From an uncultured Lachnospiraceae bacterium (GTDB lineage: Bacteria; Bacillota_A; Clostridia; Lachnospirales; Lachnospiraceae): DNA of 64,000 nucleotides. The position numbers were made by a program, and so were the translations under genes. Shown piece by piece: positions 18,934-28,550 of the stretch (positions within the stretch are counted from its first letter, which is position 1; the number at the start of each line of letters is the position of its first letter). The notes below the pieces were generated by a model. That model ran no database searches. It was given only the letters and a program-made list of their open reading frames with translations, and was not told the origin of the DNA. The DNA is taken from the NCBI GenBank assembly GCA_902801585.1, contig CADCIU010000004.1, positions 62,001 to 126,000 on the forward strand, in the 5' to 3' direction.

Positions 18934-20295
18934 ATGATACTATTCAACAGCCTGACTTTCATATTCAGGTTCTTTCCCATATTCCTGGCAGTTTACTATA
19001 TAACTCCCGCGAGATTCAGAGAAGTGATCCTCTTTTTCGGGAGTCTTGTTTTCTATGCCATGGGGACGGGAAAGATGGCAGCGGCCCTTTTGGGATTGAC
19101 CATTGTCAACTATTTTCTCGGAACACTCGTATTTGCCGGGCCGCGCGATAAAAAGAATATCAGAAGCCGGAGAGCTTTTTACATAGCTTTATTGATCGAT
19201 GTGGGCGCCCTCGTCATTTTCAAGACGCTGTCGGGAATTCGAAATGACGTTGTGCTGCCTTTGGGATTCAGCTTTTATCTGTTCAAGATGATCTCCTATC
19301 AGGCCGACCTGTTCCGCGGGGAGATCAAAAGACAACCGGAGATCCTGGATACTTTTGTGTATTTTACGATGTTTACGCAGGTAACGCAGGGACCGATCAT
19401 GAGATACAATCAGGTCGGATTTGAGCGCAGGGAGAGGACTGTGTCGCCGAAGGCCTTTAATGACGGCCTGTTTTTCTTTGTACTGGGGCTGGGGATGAAA
19501 GTGCTTCTGGCCGATCCGCTCAGCATGCTCTGGAATGAGATCGGCAAGATCGGATATGAGAGTATTTCGACGCCGCTGGCATGGATGGGAGCCGTGACCT
19601 TTTCACTTCGGCTGTATATGGACTTTTGGGGCTATTCCCTCATGGCCGCCGGAATCGGCATGATGCTGGGATTTCATTTCGTCATCAATTTTATCCATCC
19701 ATACTGGGCCGTGGGCATTGCCGATTTCTACCGCAGATGGCATACGACGCTGGGCAGCTGGTTTCGTGACTACGTCTACATTCCGCTCGGCGGAAGCCGC
19801 GAGGGAATCCTGAAGACGATACGAAATCTCTTTGTTGTATGGCTTCTGACGGGGCTGTGGCACGGGATCACCTGGAACTACCTGATCTGGGCGGGCGTCC
19901 TGGTCATTCTGATCATTTGGGAGAAATTCGTCGCGGGCGGACTGATGGAGAGACTGCCGATCATCGGCCATCTCCATGTCTGGCTGTTCATACCGCTGAC
20001 CTGGGTGATCTTCGCGATTCCCGACCTGAGAGATCTGCAGATTTATTTTATGAGACTGTTTCCCTTTTTCGAGAGCGGCCTGAATGTCAATTACGCGGAT
20101 TACATGAAGTATTTTCTTCTTTACTGGCCCTACCTCGTCGTGGGACTGCTTCTCTGCACGCCTTTCTGGTATCGGCTGATCGTGCAGAACAGAAGAAAGC
20201 TGCCCGTAATGATCATCATGACAGCGGTCTTCTGGATCTCCGTTTACAGGATCGTTATTGCGGCAAGTAATCCGTTCATGTATTTCAGCTTTTAA
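18934..20295 (+). CDS. MBOAT-family O-acyltransferase (AlgI/DltB-like)
   Basis: A 453-residue polytopic membrane protein with about ten hydrophobic segments. It contains MYADFWGYS-like YMDFWGYSLMAAGIG, then FYRRWHTTLGSWFRDYVYIPLGG, and LTGLWHGITWNYLIWAG, in which the His of LWHG is the catalytic His of the MBOAT family. AlgI-type members move an acetyl group across the membrane onto surface polysaccharides. The ATG follows TTTAAGGAACATAA. The SGNH gene downstream is its expected partner, as in AlgI/AlgJ or PatA/PatB systems. The polymer modified is unknown. Confidence 0.92.
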   Translation: MILFNSLTFIFRFFPIFLAVYYITPARFREVILFFGSLVFYAMGTGKMAAALLGLTIVNYFLGTLVFAGPRDKKNIRSRRAFYIALLIDVGALVIFKTLSGIRNDVVLPLGFSFYLFKMISYQADLFRGEIKRQPEILDTFVYFTMFTQVTQGPIMRYNQVGFERRERTVSPKAFNDGLFFFVLGLGMKVLLADPLSMLWNEIGKIGYESISTPLAWMGAVTFSLRLYMDFWGYSLMAAGIGMMLGFHFVINFIHPYWAVGIADFYRRWHTTLGSWFRDYVYIPLGGSREGILKTIRNLFVVWLLTGLWHGITWNYLIWAGVLVILIIWEKFVAGGLMERLPIIGHLHVWLFIPLTWVIFAIPDLRDLQIYFMRLFPFFESGLNVNYADYMKYFLLYWPYLVVGLLLCTPFWYRLIVQNRRKLPVMIIMTAVFWISVYRIVIAASNPFMYFSF

Positions 20296-20400
20296 TGCTT
20301 AAGAAAACGACATTTATGATAAAGGCTTGAAAGATAAAGAATTCTTAATAAGGACTTTATTGATATTTTGACACTAGAAGATGACTAGGAGGATGTTTAT

Positions 20401-21579
20401 TTGGGATTTCTCAAGTTATTCTGGAGAAGATATACACTATTTAGCATATTGGTGCTGACAATGATCCCTCTGACCATTCTCGGGTGGAGCGGCAGGAAGA
20501 CCGTTTACGGTGAATTCGCGTTCTCACCGCTCAGGGAACCCGGACTGAAACTGGTCCTTCAAGGGATCCATGAAGGCGTTTATCCATGGAACTCCGCTGC
20601 AAAAGAAGAGGAAGAGGAAGAAGCTCAGGCCGCGCAGACGGCCGGCGATGAGGCAGCTGCAGAAGCATCAAGTGAAGCAGCCCGGACAGGGACAACTGCA
20701 TCCGAGGCGGGAACGACCGCACAGCCTGCCGGAGAAACGGCTGAATCCGAACAGGAAGACAGCGCGGTTGAGATCATTGAGGAGCTTCCCTCCAACGCGA
20801 TCCGAGGGGATGTTGATACGATCCCGGAGGGCGTCTGCAATCCGGTCATGCCGGCCGAGGATTATGATGTGGTCAACGTCGCTTTTCTGTCGCCGGACGA
20901 TACAGAGTACAATACGGATACGGAGGGCATTTTTGCCAAAAACGGGATCTACTATCTGCTTGAGCCCGTGGATGCCACGTATTTTTCCGACGCGCTGTTC
21001 ATAGGCGATTCGCGAACGGTCGGCCTGTGCGAGTACGGAAGCCTTAAAGGAACGGCTGCATTTTTGGCCAAGGAATCCGTGAACGTTTATAATGTCCTCG
21101 ACAAAGAACTTTGGTATACTGACCATGATGAGGAGGCGTGGGACAGCACGGTAGAGGATGCGCTGTCAAAAGAGCAATATGGCAAGATCTATGTGGCGCT
21201 TGGCGTCAATGAGCTCGGCATCGGCACGACATATATGTATTATGAAAAATACAGGGAACTGCTGGAGTTGATCCGGGAATACCAGCCGGATGCGCTGATC
21301 TTCATACAGGGGATCATGCATGTCTCCTACGAAAAGAGCAGCTCGGACAGCTGCAGGAACAACACGGTGATCTATCAGAGGAACTGTGCCATCAGTACGC
21401 TGGCGAACGGAAGAGATATCTTTTATATCGATATGAACCCCTATGTATGCGATGAGAGCGGAGATCTCTATGACGACCTCTCCGGCGACGGGATCCATCT
21501 CAAAGCATTTGCCTACGAGAACTGGGATCGCTCTCTTATGGAAAATGCGATCGTCATCCAAAATGGAGCTTCTCATTGA
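20401..21579 (+). CDS. SGNH/GDSL-type hydrolase-like exported protein
   Basis: A 392-residue protein anchored by an N-terminal membrane segment (residues about 10-30). A low-complexity Glu/Ala/Thr linker spans roughly residues 68-120. The SGNH domain follows: GDSRTVG with the Ser nucleophile, VALGVNELG carrying the Asn, and DGIHLKA with the Asp-His pair. The start is TTG at 20401 with AGGAGG ten bases upstream. Next to the MBOAT gene, it most likely completes O-acetylation of an extracellular polymer as AlgJ/PatB-type proteins do, rather than acting as a free esterase. Codon-level and length features look normal. Confidence 0.85.
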   Translation: MGFLKLFWRRYTLFSILVLTMIPLTILGWSGRKTVYGEFAFSPLREPGLKLVLQGIHEGVYPWNSAAKEEEEEEAQAAQTAGDEAAAEASSEAARTGTTASEAGTTAQPAGETAESEQEDSAVEIIEELPSNAIRGDVDTIPEGVCNPVMPAEDYDVVNVAFLSPDDTEYNTDTEGIFAKNGIYYLLEPVDATYFSDALFIGDSRTVGLCEYGSLKGTAAFLAKESVNVYNVLDKELWYTDHDEEAWDSTVEDALSKEQYGKIYVALGVNELGIGTTYMYYEKYRELLELIREYQPDALIFIQGIMHVSYEKSSSDSCRNNTVIYQRNCAISTLANGRDIFYIDMNPYVCDESGDLYDDLSGDGIHLKAFAYENWDRSLMENAIVIQNGASH

Positions 21580-21596
21580 AGGAGGCAGGGAGTAGA

Positions 21597-21836
21597 ATGA
21601 GAGAAATGGAATTTAAGATGGAGAGGGAGGGCCTTTTGAAGAAAGGGGACCATGTCACGATCGTGGAAGGCGTCCTTCCCAGTAATTATTACTATACGAT
21701 CCATCCGTCTCTGGCGATGAGCGGCAATTATCCGTTCAGTCAGCGGCTGATCAGCAGAGAAGGAGACGTCACTGCCGTCGAGGAGAACGAAAGAGGGTAT
21801 TATGTCAAAGTGGTTTTTCCTGAAGAACAAGTATAA
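21597..21836 (+). CDS. Small protein of unknown function in the envelope module
   Basis: A 79-residue, highly charged protein: MREMEFKMEREGLLKKGD, then VTIVEGVLPSNYYYTIHPS and a beta-rich C-terminus ending VKVVFPEEQV. I recognise no family. The pattern of short strands suggests a small beta-barrel such as an SH3-like or PRC-like fold. The ATG at 21597 is preceded by GGAGGCAGGGAG; an upstream TTG at 21576 overlaps the previous stop. It overlaps the following lipoprotein frame by about 35 bases if that gene starts at 21802, implying translational coupling. Confidence 0.6.
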   Translation: MREMEFKMEREGLLKKGDHVTIVEGVLPSNYYYTIHPSLAMSGNYPFSQRLISREGDVTAVEENERGYYVKVVFPEEQV

Positions 21837-22938
21837 GCAGAATAAGCCCGGAAAGAACAGCGGTTTAGCGGAAGGAATGAAGAAGCGGCTCGTTTTGATG
21901 TTTGCCGTCTCCCTTTTGTCCGTCTGTTTTTTGGCCGGATGTGCGCCCAAAGAGACGGAGACCATGGCAAAAGCCAATGAGGCAATGGCAGCCGGAGACT
22001 ATGAGAAAGCCGTAGAGCTTTATGACGCCGCTATTGCGGAGGAAAAACAGCTGCAGGCCTGCTATAGGGGCAAAGGGATCGCCCTGATGAGCAAACTGGA
22101 GTATGAAAGCGCGGAGGAATGCTTTTCCAAAGCGCTCGAAAGCGCGACTCTGATCGAAAAGAACTTCTACCACGACGGAATGGAGAATGATATACGCAGA
22201 TATCTGGCAAGCTGCTATATCCATTTGGGAGAGCCTGAAAAGGCGATCCTGATCTATGACGCCCTGATCGCGAGCGACGACAAAGATGTCACGCTTCTGA
22301 CAGAGCGCGGCACAGCCAAGGCGGCGACGAAAGATCTTGAAGGCGCCAAAGCGGATTTTGACAAAGCGATCAATATGGACCGCAGAAACTATGCCATGAT
22401 CCTGGAGATCGCGCAGACGCTCAACAAGTACGGCGGGCGCGACATCGGCACAGCCTATCTGGCTGATGTCAGTTCTCTGAAGGGAAATCAGATCGATCCT
22501 GTCCTCAAGGGAAAGATCCTGTATTTTCTCAAGGACTACGAAGGGGCCCTGGAGCTCCTCAAACCTTTTGCGGAGACCGACGACCTGGCGGCTGCCATCA
22601 CCTGCAAGTGCTATATTGCGCTGGGAGAGACCGACACTGCGAAGGACCTGATCTACAGTCTGGGCGACAGAGCGAATGCATCCCCCGATCTTCTCAATAT
22701 ACTCGGGTCGATCTGCATGAAGCAGCGCAGATACAAGGATGCGACCAAAGTTTACGAGCGCGCCATTAAGGCGGCGGAGGGAACACCCGCCATGCAGGAT
22801 CTCCTCTTCAACAGAGCGGTCGCATATGAGTATTGGGGGAAATTCGACACCGCGAGAGACCTCTTTGCGGAATATGTAAGACAATACTCCGGCGACAAGC
22901 TTGCTGTGAGAGAATTGCAGTTCCTCAACACCAGATAA
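21802..22938 (+). CDS. TPR-repeat lipoprotein
   Basis: A helical repeat protein. LSVCFLAGC is a lipobox, so the mature protein is anchored at the outer face of the membrane through the Cys. After it come several tetratricopeptide repeats, such as AMAAGDYEKAVELYDAAIAE, LGEPEKAILIYDALIAS and KQRRYKDATKVYERAI. The ATG at 21802 has the better ribosome site (AAAGAGGG) but puts 25 residues ahead of MKKRLVLMF; a start at 21877 gives a typical lipoprotein signal with poor spacing. Placed after MBOAT and SGNH genes, it may scaffold the envelope acylation complex, which is inference. Confidence 0.8.
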   Translation: MSKWFFLKNKYKQNKPGKNSGLAEGMKKRLVLMFAVSLLSVCFLAGCAPKETETMAKANEAMAAGDYEKAVELYDAAIAEEKQLQACYRGKGIALMSKLEYESAEECFSKALESATLIEKNFYHDGMENDIRRYLASCYIHLGEPEKAILIYDALIASDDKDVTLLTERGTAKAATKDLEGAKADFDKAINMDRRNYAMILEIAQTLNKYGGRDIGTAYLADVSSLKGNQIDPVLKGKILYFLKDYEGALELLKPFAETDDLAAAITCKCYIALGETDTAKDLIYSLGDRANASPDLLNILGSICMKQRRYKDATKVYERAIKAAEGTPAMQDLLFNRAVAYEYWGKFDTARDLFAEYVRQYSGDKLAVRELQFLNTR

Positions 22939-22941
22939 GTA

Positions 22942-22993
22942 TGCTATACTGCTCTTTGCAAATCTTTGCACATTTATTCTTTGCACATTTATT
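22942..22993 (+). promoter_or_regulatory. Extended -10 promoter and tandem 15-bp repeat before pyrF
   Basis: TGCTATACT at 22942-22950 is an extended -10 element. Just after it the 15-mer CTTTGCACATTTATT occurs twice in perfect tandem (22964-22978 and 22979-22993), with a third partial CTTTGCA just before. The repeat lies in the presumed leader before the pyrF ribosome site. No pyrimidine-attenuator hairpin is evident. Confidence 0.45.
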
Positions 22994-23011
22994 GAGAAAG
23001 GTGATCGATCT

Positions 23012-23965
23012 ATGATACAGAAATTAATTGATAAGATCTGCCTCAAGGACGCTCCCGTAGTGGTCGGGCTGGATCCGAATCTATCGTTTATTCCCAAAAG
23101 CCTGCTGAAGAGAGCGGAAGACGCTGCTCCCGGGGAGATCCCCGAGTACTGCGAGAGGGAGAACGTGATCGCGGCGGAGGCAGTATGGCAGTTCAACAAA
23201 GCGATCATTGATGCAGTCTGTGACCTGGTCCCGGCTGTCAAACCGCAGGCTGCCATGTACGAACAGTTCGGCATTCCCGGCATGATCGCCTATAAAAAGA
23301 CGATCGAGTACAGCAGGTCCAGAGGACTGATCGTGATCGGCGATGTCAAGAGAGGGGACATCGGTTCCACATCTGAGGCGTATGCAAGGGGACATCTGGC
23401 CGGAAAAGCTTTTGATGCGGATTTTATCACCGTAAATCCCTATCTGGGGACAGACGGTGTTGAGCCTTTCGTCAAGATCTGCAAGGAATATAACAAAGGG
23501 ATTTTTGTGCTCGTCAAGACCTCCAATCCTTCGAGCGGCGAGTTCCAGGACGTCCTGATCGGAGACGGGCGCGCTGTGTACGAACTGGTCGGACAAAAGG
23601 TCAGAGACTGGGGAGCGGACAACTTGGAAGGTGTTTACAGCAATGTGGGCGCGGTCGTCGGAGCAACTTATCCCGAACAGGCTGCGGTCCTCAGGAAACT
23701 GATGCCTCATACCTTCATTCTGGCACCCGGATACGGGGCACAAGGCGCGACGGCGGATGACCTGAGCGGATTTTTCGATGCGGACGGACTCGGAGCGATC
23801 GTCAATTCCTCAAGAGGCATTATTGCCGCCTATAAAAAAGAAAAGTACAGCCCCTTCGGAGAAGAAGGATTTGCGGATGCCGCAAGAGCTGCTGCTGTAG
23901 ATATGATCGAAGATCTCAGAAGAGCCATTCACAGCTCAAGAACCGTTTGGAACATCGGACGCTGA
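23012..23965 (+). CDS. pyrF: Orotidine-5'-phosphate decarboxylase (long type)
   Basis: Makes UMP from OMP, the last step of pyrimidine synthesis. At 317 residues it is the longer PyrF class with the N-terminal VVGLDPNLSFIP. The catalytic Lys-Asp array is in GDVKRGDIGST near residue 110, and FVLVKTSNPSS and LAPGYGAQGA follow as phosphate-binding segments. GAGAAAGGTGATC precedes the ATG. It is followed by pyrE after about 30 bases, so both final UMP steps are co-expressed. Confidence 0.95.
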   Translation: MIQKLIDKICLKDAPVVVGLDPNLSFIPKSLLKRAEDAAPGEIPEYCERENVIAAEAVWQFNKAIIDAVCDLVPAVKPQAAMYEQFGIPGMIAYKKTIEYSRSRGLIVIGDVKRGDIGSTSEAYARGHLAGKAFDADFITVNPYLGTDGVEPFVKICKEYNKGIFVLVKTSNPSSGEFQDVLIGDGRAVYELVGQKVRDWGADNLEGVYSNVGAVVGATYPEQAAVLRKLMPHTFILAPGYGAQGATADDLSGFFDADGLGAIVNSSRGIIAAYKKEKYSPFGEEGFADAARAAAVDMIEDLRRAIHSSRTVWNIGR

Positions 23966-23997
23966 GCGGGCCGACATTGATCAGGGGGGACAAATGC

Positions 23998-24684
23998 ATG
24001 GAAGAGTATAAGAAGAGTTTTATCAACTTTATGGTCGATTCCCAGGTGCTCAAATTCGGGGAGTTTACGCTCAAGAGCGGAAGAAAATCACCATTCTTTA
24101 TGAACGCGGGCGCATATAAGACGGGCTCTCAGCTCATAAAGCTCGGAGAGTATTATGCAAGGGCGATCAACGATAAATTCGGACTGGAGTTTGATGTGCT
24201 GTTCGGCCCTGCATATAAGGGCATACCGCTGGCAGTTGCTACTGTTATGGCGATCAGCAAACTTTACGGGCGGGATATCAAATACTGCTGCAACCGCAAG
24301 GAGATCAAAGACCACGGTGACAAGGGAATCCTTCTGGGTACCCGCCTCAGAGATGAGGACAGGGTCATGATCATTGAAGATGTCACCACATCCGGCGCTT
24401 CCATTGCAGAGACGGTACCGATCATCCGTGCGCAGGCAGATGTGGATATCGTGGGACTTATGGTCTCTCTCGACAGAAGGGAAGTCGGTCCCAAGGGCAC
24501 AGTGAGCGCTCTCGAAGAGATCCGGGAGGATTACGGCTTCCCGACCAGCGCCATCGTCACCATGGATGAAGTACAGGAGTATCTGTACAACAGACCGATT
24601 GAAGGAAAAGTCCTCATCGACAAAAAGATCAAGAAGTCTCTGGACAGTTACTATGCTGAGTACGGTGTCAAAAAGTCCAAATAG
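23998..24684 (+). CDS. pyrE: Orotate phosphoribosyltransferase
   Basis: Joins orotate and PRPP to give OMP. The 228-residue protein has FTLKSGRKSPFF at the N-terminus, the FGPAYKGIPLA substrate loop, and the PRPP-binding motif VMIIEDVTTSGAS. The ATG at 23998 is used because AGGGGGGAC precedes it and the conserved family N-terminus starts there. A TTG at 23947 inside pyrF would only add non-conserved residues. The gene ends before a hairpin terminator. Confidence 0.95.
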   Translation: MEEYKKSFINFMVDSQVLKFGEFTLKSGRKSPFFMNAGAYKTGSQLIKLGEYYARAINDKFGLEFDVLFGPAYKGIPLAVATVMAISKLYGRDIKYCCNRKEIKDHGDKGILLGTRLRDEDRVMIIEDVTTSGASIAETVPIIRAQADVDIVGLMVSLDRREVGPKGTVSALEEIREDYGFPTSAIVTMDEVQEYLYNRPIEGKVLIDKKIKKSLDSYYAEYGVKKSK

Positions 24685-24690
24685 AATTGA

Positions 24691-24740
24691 CCGGCGGCTC
24701 CGCTGCACTCCTCAAGGTGCAGCAGAGCCTTGTTTTATTT
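24691..24740 (+). terminator. Terminator after pyrE
   Basis: GGCTCCGCTGCAC and GTGCAGCAGAGCC form an imperfect stem of about 12 pairs with an eight-base loop, followed by TTGTTTTATTT. It ends the pyrF-pyrE transcript and lies within the gap before the peptidase gene. Confidence 0.65.
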
Positions 24741-24779
24741 CAACGGTCCGGAACGAGTCCGGCCTCACAGGATAGCTTG

Positions 24780-26879
24780 ATGAGTATGAAAGAAAATGTA
24801 ATGGACCTGATCAGTCTCCGCTATACGATGGCAATGGACAGGATCAGGGAGATCCCCGGAGAAAATGCGGCGGATCCTTTGTTTGTTCCGTACTTCGAGG
24901 AAGGCGCACGCCTGCTGAGCATGTTGCAGGAGCATGCGGAGTTCCTTGCAGCAAACAGCGCGGAAGAATGTGATGAAGCATCGCTGCTTGCCCGCAACCG
25001 GGAGCTGTATGAAGAAGTGCTGCCCGGAAATTATGAGAGGAGCTTTGCGAATCCCTCCTATGCCGTCAAGGTGCTCGGAGACGAATTCGGCGCACTTCTG
25101 TCGGCACTCAGGTATGAGATCAGAAGTGCGATCCCCTTCGTTTACAGAGCTGAGCGGGAACGGTTCCTGATACGCGCAGAGCTCTTTCTCGAAGTATATA
25201 CCGCTTTTACGGTGGCCTTCGCGGAGAAGAACGGCGGGAGACCGGCTGCGGAACAGATCCGCAGCATTATACGGCAGTATCTCGCGGACTATGCACAAGA
25301 GGAGATGCTCTATCATGTATCCGACCGTCTGATCGAAGGGAACCGCCGCATTTACGATATGGTCATGAGCGATTCATTCGGTGTCAGACAGATGTGTCTG
25401 ACGGGTGAGTATGTGACGAATGACGAGATCGTGTGCATGGAAGAGATCGGGAGGCTCAGTGAGGACAGGATCAATGAGATCGCCGAGGCGATCACGGAAG
25501 GGTATCGGAGAGGTTTTATCAACAACGGCAAAAACCTGTCGGCCAAAAAGACCACAGCCTTTATTTTCCATCTGGGTTTTGAGCGGATCGTAAGGGCGTG
25601 CGTCCCGCGGTTTGAGAAGATGGGACTTAAAGTGATCCTTTCCGCAGAGGTACCGAGCCTGTTTCACGAATACCGCAGAGGGGAAGCGGGATACTGCGGT
25701 GCCGATCCCAATCCTCAGTACTATTACGATCACCGGGAGGACCCGGCGCTTTTCCTCGATGAGGCGCTGCGGACAAGGCGCATAGAAGGACTCTCCAATG
25801 CATACCGCGCCCTCAGGAACAAGACGCTTCTGTATGCTGGGCCCGCCGTCATGGAGACTTTTGGCCAGGTGCCGTTTCATCCGTCCGTCAAAAAAGAGGC
25901 GCCTTCATACAACACCGCGCAGAAGGCACTGCGCACGGAGTATGAGATCAAAGCCGATGCGCTGTACGCCGATGCTGTGGCTGCCCGCAACCGAAGTTAT
26001 ACGATTATCGCTTTCCCTATGCCGTCGATCTCGGACGACCGCTCCGAATACAGCCGGATCCTGGATGCAGTCATAGAAATCAATACGATGGACAACTCCA
26101 TGTATGAGAGTGTTCAGGGCAGGATGATCGACGTGCTCTGCCGGGCAGGGTTCGTTGAAGTAAAAGGAATGAACGGGAACAGGACATCTCTCAGGATCCG
26201 TCTGGCAGAGCCTGAGGATCCGGAATCCGAGGCCAATTTCGAAAACTGTACGGCGGATCTCAATATTCCCGCCGGCGAAGTATTCACGACACCGGTCCTT
26301 GAAGGGACACAGGGAATTCTCCATGTCAAAGGGGCTTTCCTGGACGGTTTGTATTACCGGGATCTGGCCATAGAGTTCACGGACGGAAGGGTATCCGGAT
26401 ACAGCTGCCGCAATTTTGAAAATGATGAGAGCTGCCGCAGGTATATTGAGGAGAATATTCTGTTTCACCACAAAGCTCTTCCAATGGGAGAATGTGCGAT
26501 CGGAACGAATACCACAGCTTATGCCGCAGCTTATCGGTTCGGGATCCTGGACCGGCTGCCCATCCTGATCGCTGAAAAGACAGGCCCTCATTTCGCAGTG
26601 GGTGACACCTGCTACGCGAGGGACGAGGAGAACCGCGTCTATAATCCGGACGGAAGAGAGATCATTGCAAAAGAGAATTCTGTCACCGCGCGCAGAAAGA
26701 AGGATCCCGAAAAAGCATATTTCGGCTGTCACATGGATATCACGATCCCGTATGAAGAACTCGGGGAGTTTACTGCGGTGAAAAAGGACGGAACGAGGAT
26801 TCCCATACTCTCGAAAGGGCGGTTTGTCCTCGAGGGCACACAGATCCTGAATAAGCCGCTGGATGACATGGGGATTTGA
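24780..26879 (+). CDS. M29-like metallo-aminopeptidase with large N-terminal extension
   Basis: A 699-residue protein. The C-terminal 350 residues look like peptidase family M29 (AmpS/aminopeptidase T): VLEGTQGILHVKGAF, IEFTDGRVSGYSC, MGECAIGTN with a ligand Glu, GPHFAVGDTCY with His and Tyr, and GCHMDITI with the final His and Asp. M29 enzymes are normally about 410 residues, so roughly 200-290 extra N-terminal residues form a separate helical domain with no recognised motif. The start at 24780 follows CACAGGATAG; the frame open to 24687 crosses the pyrE terminator and is not used. Cobalt or zinc dependence is expected from the family. It stands alone between pyr and pur genes. Confidence 0.8.
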   Translation: MSMKENVMDLISLRYTMAMDRIREIPGENAADPLFVPYFEEGARLLSMLQEHAEFLAANSAEECDEASLLARNRELYEEVLPGNYERSFANPSYAVKVLGDEFGALLSALRYEIRSAIPFVYRAERERFLIRAELFLEVYTAFTVAFAEKNGGRPAAEQIRSIIRQYLADYAQEEMLYHVSDRLIEGNRRIYDMVMSDSFGVRQMCLTGEYVTNDEIVCMEEIGRLSEDRINEIAEAITEGYRRGFINNGKNLSAKKTTAFIFHLGFERIVRACVPRFEKMGLKVILSAEVPSLFHEYRRGEAGYCGADPNPQYYYDHREDPALFLDEALRTRRIEGLSNAYRALRNKTLLYAGPAVMETFGQVPFHPSVKKEAPSYNTAQKALRTEYEIKADALYADAVAARNRSYTIIAFPMPSISDDRSEYSRILDAVIEINTMDNSMYESVQGRMIDVLCRAGFVEVKGMNGNRTSLRIRLAEPEDPESEANFENCTADLNIPAGEVFTTPVLEGTQGILHVKGAFLDGLYYRDLAIEFTDGRVSGYSCRNFENDESCRRYIEENILFHHKALPMGECAIGTNTTAYAAAYRFGILDRLPILIAEKTGPHFAVGDTCYARDEENRVYNPDGREIIAKENSVTARRKKDPEKAYFGCHMDITIPYEELGEFTAVKKDGTRIPILSKGRFVLEGTQILNKPLDDMGI

Positions 26880-26976
26880 AGCAAGTGCCCTTTCGAGGTT
26901 GCACAAGAGAAATCTTTTCGATAAACTAAGGTAGTGTATCTGCGCGCGAGCGCTTAATTTCAAAACAGGAGGCATT

Positions 26977-27477
26977 ATGGCACAAGTTGGAATAGTTATG
27001 GGAAGCGATTCGGATCTTTCCGTCATGAGCAAAGCGGCGGAAGTGCTCGATGAATTCGGGATCAGTTATGAAATGCACATCATTTCGGCGCACAGGGAAC
27101 CGGATCTGTTCTTTCAGTGGGCGAAGGGCGCAGAAGACAGAGGGATCAAAGTGATCATTGCAGGCGCAGGCATGGCAGCTCATCTGCCCGGCATGTGCGC
27201 AGCGCTTGTCCCCATGCCCGTGATCGGCATCCCGATGCACACGACATCACTGGGCGGGAGGGATTCCCTTTATTCGATCGTCCAGATGCCGTCCGGAATT
27301 CCTGTGGCGACGGTCGCGATCGGCGGAGGAAAAAATGCAGGCCTTCTGGCTGTCAGGATCCTTGCGGTATCAGACAGCCGTCTTTTGGCGCTTTTGAAAG
27401 AATACAGCGCCCGCATGGCTGCAGAAGTGGAGAAGAAAGATGCGCATCTTCAGGATGCGGGATACAAGAACTATTGA
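26977..27477 (+). CDS. purE: N5-carboxyaminoimidazole ribonucleotide mutase
   Basis: Class I PurE moves the carboxyl group from N5-CAIR to give CAIR in purine synthesis. The 166-residue length is typical. Motifs: [11 protein letters not shown] with the Ser-Asp phosphate site, [12 protein letters not shown] with the catalytic His, and [26 protein letters not shown] precedes the ATG. It begins the operon purE-purM-purN-purD. PurK, needed to supply N5-CAIR, is not seen nearby. Confidence 0.96.
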   Translation: MAQVGIVMGSDSDLSVMSKAAEVLDEFGISYEMHIISAHREPDLFFQWAKGAEDRGIKVIIAGAGMAAHLPGMCAALVPMPVIGIPMHTTSLGGRDSLYSIVQMPSGIPVATVAIGGGKNAGLLAVRILAVSDSRLLALLKEYSARMAAEVEKKDAHLQDAGYKNY

Positions 27478-27515
27478 TGTAACATCATTTTATACATGAA
27501 GGAGAACTACAGTAC

Positions 27516-28550
27516 ATGGGTTTAGATTATAAGAGTTCCGGAGTTGACATTGAGGCCGGATACCGCAGCGTTGAGCTTATGAAAGAATATGTCAAACGCA
27601 CCATGCGTCCTGAGGTGATGGGCGGTCTCGGAGGTTTTTCCGGCGCTTTTTCACTTGCAAAGATCAAAGAGATGGAAAAACCGATCCTTCTTTCCGGTAC
27701 GGACGGCGTCGGCACAAAGCTTAAGATCGCTTTTCTCATGGATAAGCACAATACAGTGGGAATCGACTGTGTCGCGATGTGTGTCAACGATGTCGCGTGT
27801 GCAGGCGGCGAGCCGCTCTTTTTCCTGGACTATATTGCCTGCGGCAAGAATGTACCCGAGAAGATCGCTGAGATCGTATCCGGCGTCTGTGAAGGATGTG
27901 TGCAGTCCGATGCCGCGCTGATCGGCGGAGAGACCGCGGAGATGCCCGGATTTTATCCGGAGGACGAGTATGACCTCGCAGGATTTGCCGTCGGCGCAGC
28001 AGATGAGAAGGATCTGATCACCGGTCAGACCATTGTCCCCGGCGACGTACTGGTCGGAATCGCATCTTCCGGCGTGCACAGCAACGGGTTCTCTCTCGTC
28101 AGGAAGATATTTGATGTAAATGAGACCAATTTGAAGCGGTTCTATCCCGAACTCGGTTCCACACTCGGTGATGCGCTGCTGACGCCCACACGGATCTACG
28201 TGAAGGCGCTTCGGGCCGTGAAGGACGCAGGGATCCGCATCAAGGGATGCAGCCATATAACAGGCGGCGGCTTTTATGAGAACATCCCCAGAATGCTGCC
28301 GGAAGGCATAGTTGCAGAAGTACAAAAAGACAGCTATCCGATCCTTCCTATTTTCACCCTGATGCAGAAAAAGGGCGAGCTGGAAGAAAAAATGATGTAC
28401 AATACCTTTAATATGGGAATCGGCATGGTGATTGCGCTTGACAAAGCGGATGCGCAGAAGGCGGTTCAGGTCCTTTGCGCCGCAGGAGAGAAAGCCTATG
28501 TGATCGGAGAGACAAAGGCCGGTGCCAAGAGGGGAGTAGAGTTATGCTGA
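27516..28550 (+). CDS. purM: Phosphoribosylformylglycinamidine cyclo-ligase (AIR synthetase)
   Basis: ATP-dependent ring closure of FGAM to AIR. The 344-residue protein starts [13 protein letters not shown], the conserved PurM N-terminus, and contains [30 protein letters not shown], and [11 protein letters not shown], all ATP- and metal-binding segments of the PurM/PurL superfamily, plus [23 protein letters not shown] precedes the ATG. Its stop overlaps the purN start. Confidence 0.97.
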   Translation: MGLDYKSSGVDIEAGYRSVELMKEYVKRTMRPEVMGGLGGFSGAFSLAKIKEMEKPILLSGTDGVGTKLKIAFLMDKHNTVGIDCVAMCVNDVACAGGEPLFFLDYIACGKNVPEKIAEIVSGVCEGCVQSDAALIGGETAEMPGFYPEDEYDLAGFAVGAADEKDLITGQTIVPGDVLVGIASSGVHSNGFSLVRKIFDVNETNLKRFYPELGSTLGDALLTPTRIYVKALRAVKDAGIRIKGCSHITGGGFYENIPRMLPEGIVAEVQKDSYPILPIFTLMQKKGELEEKMMYNTFNMGIGMVIALDKADAQKAVQVLCAAGEKAYVIGETKAGAKRGVELC

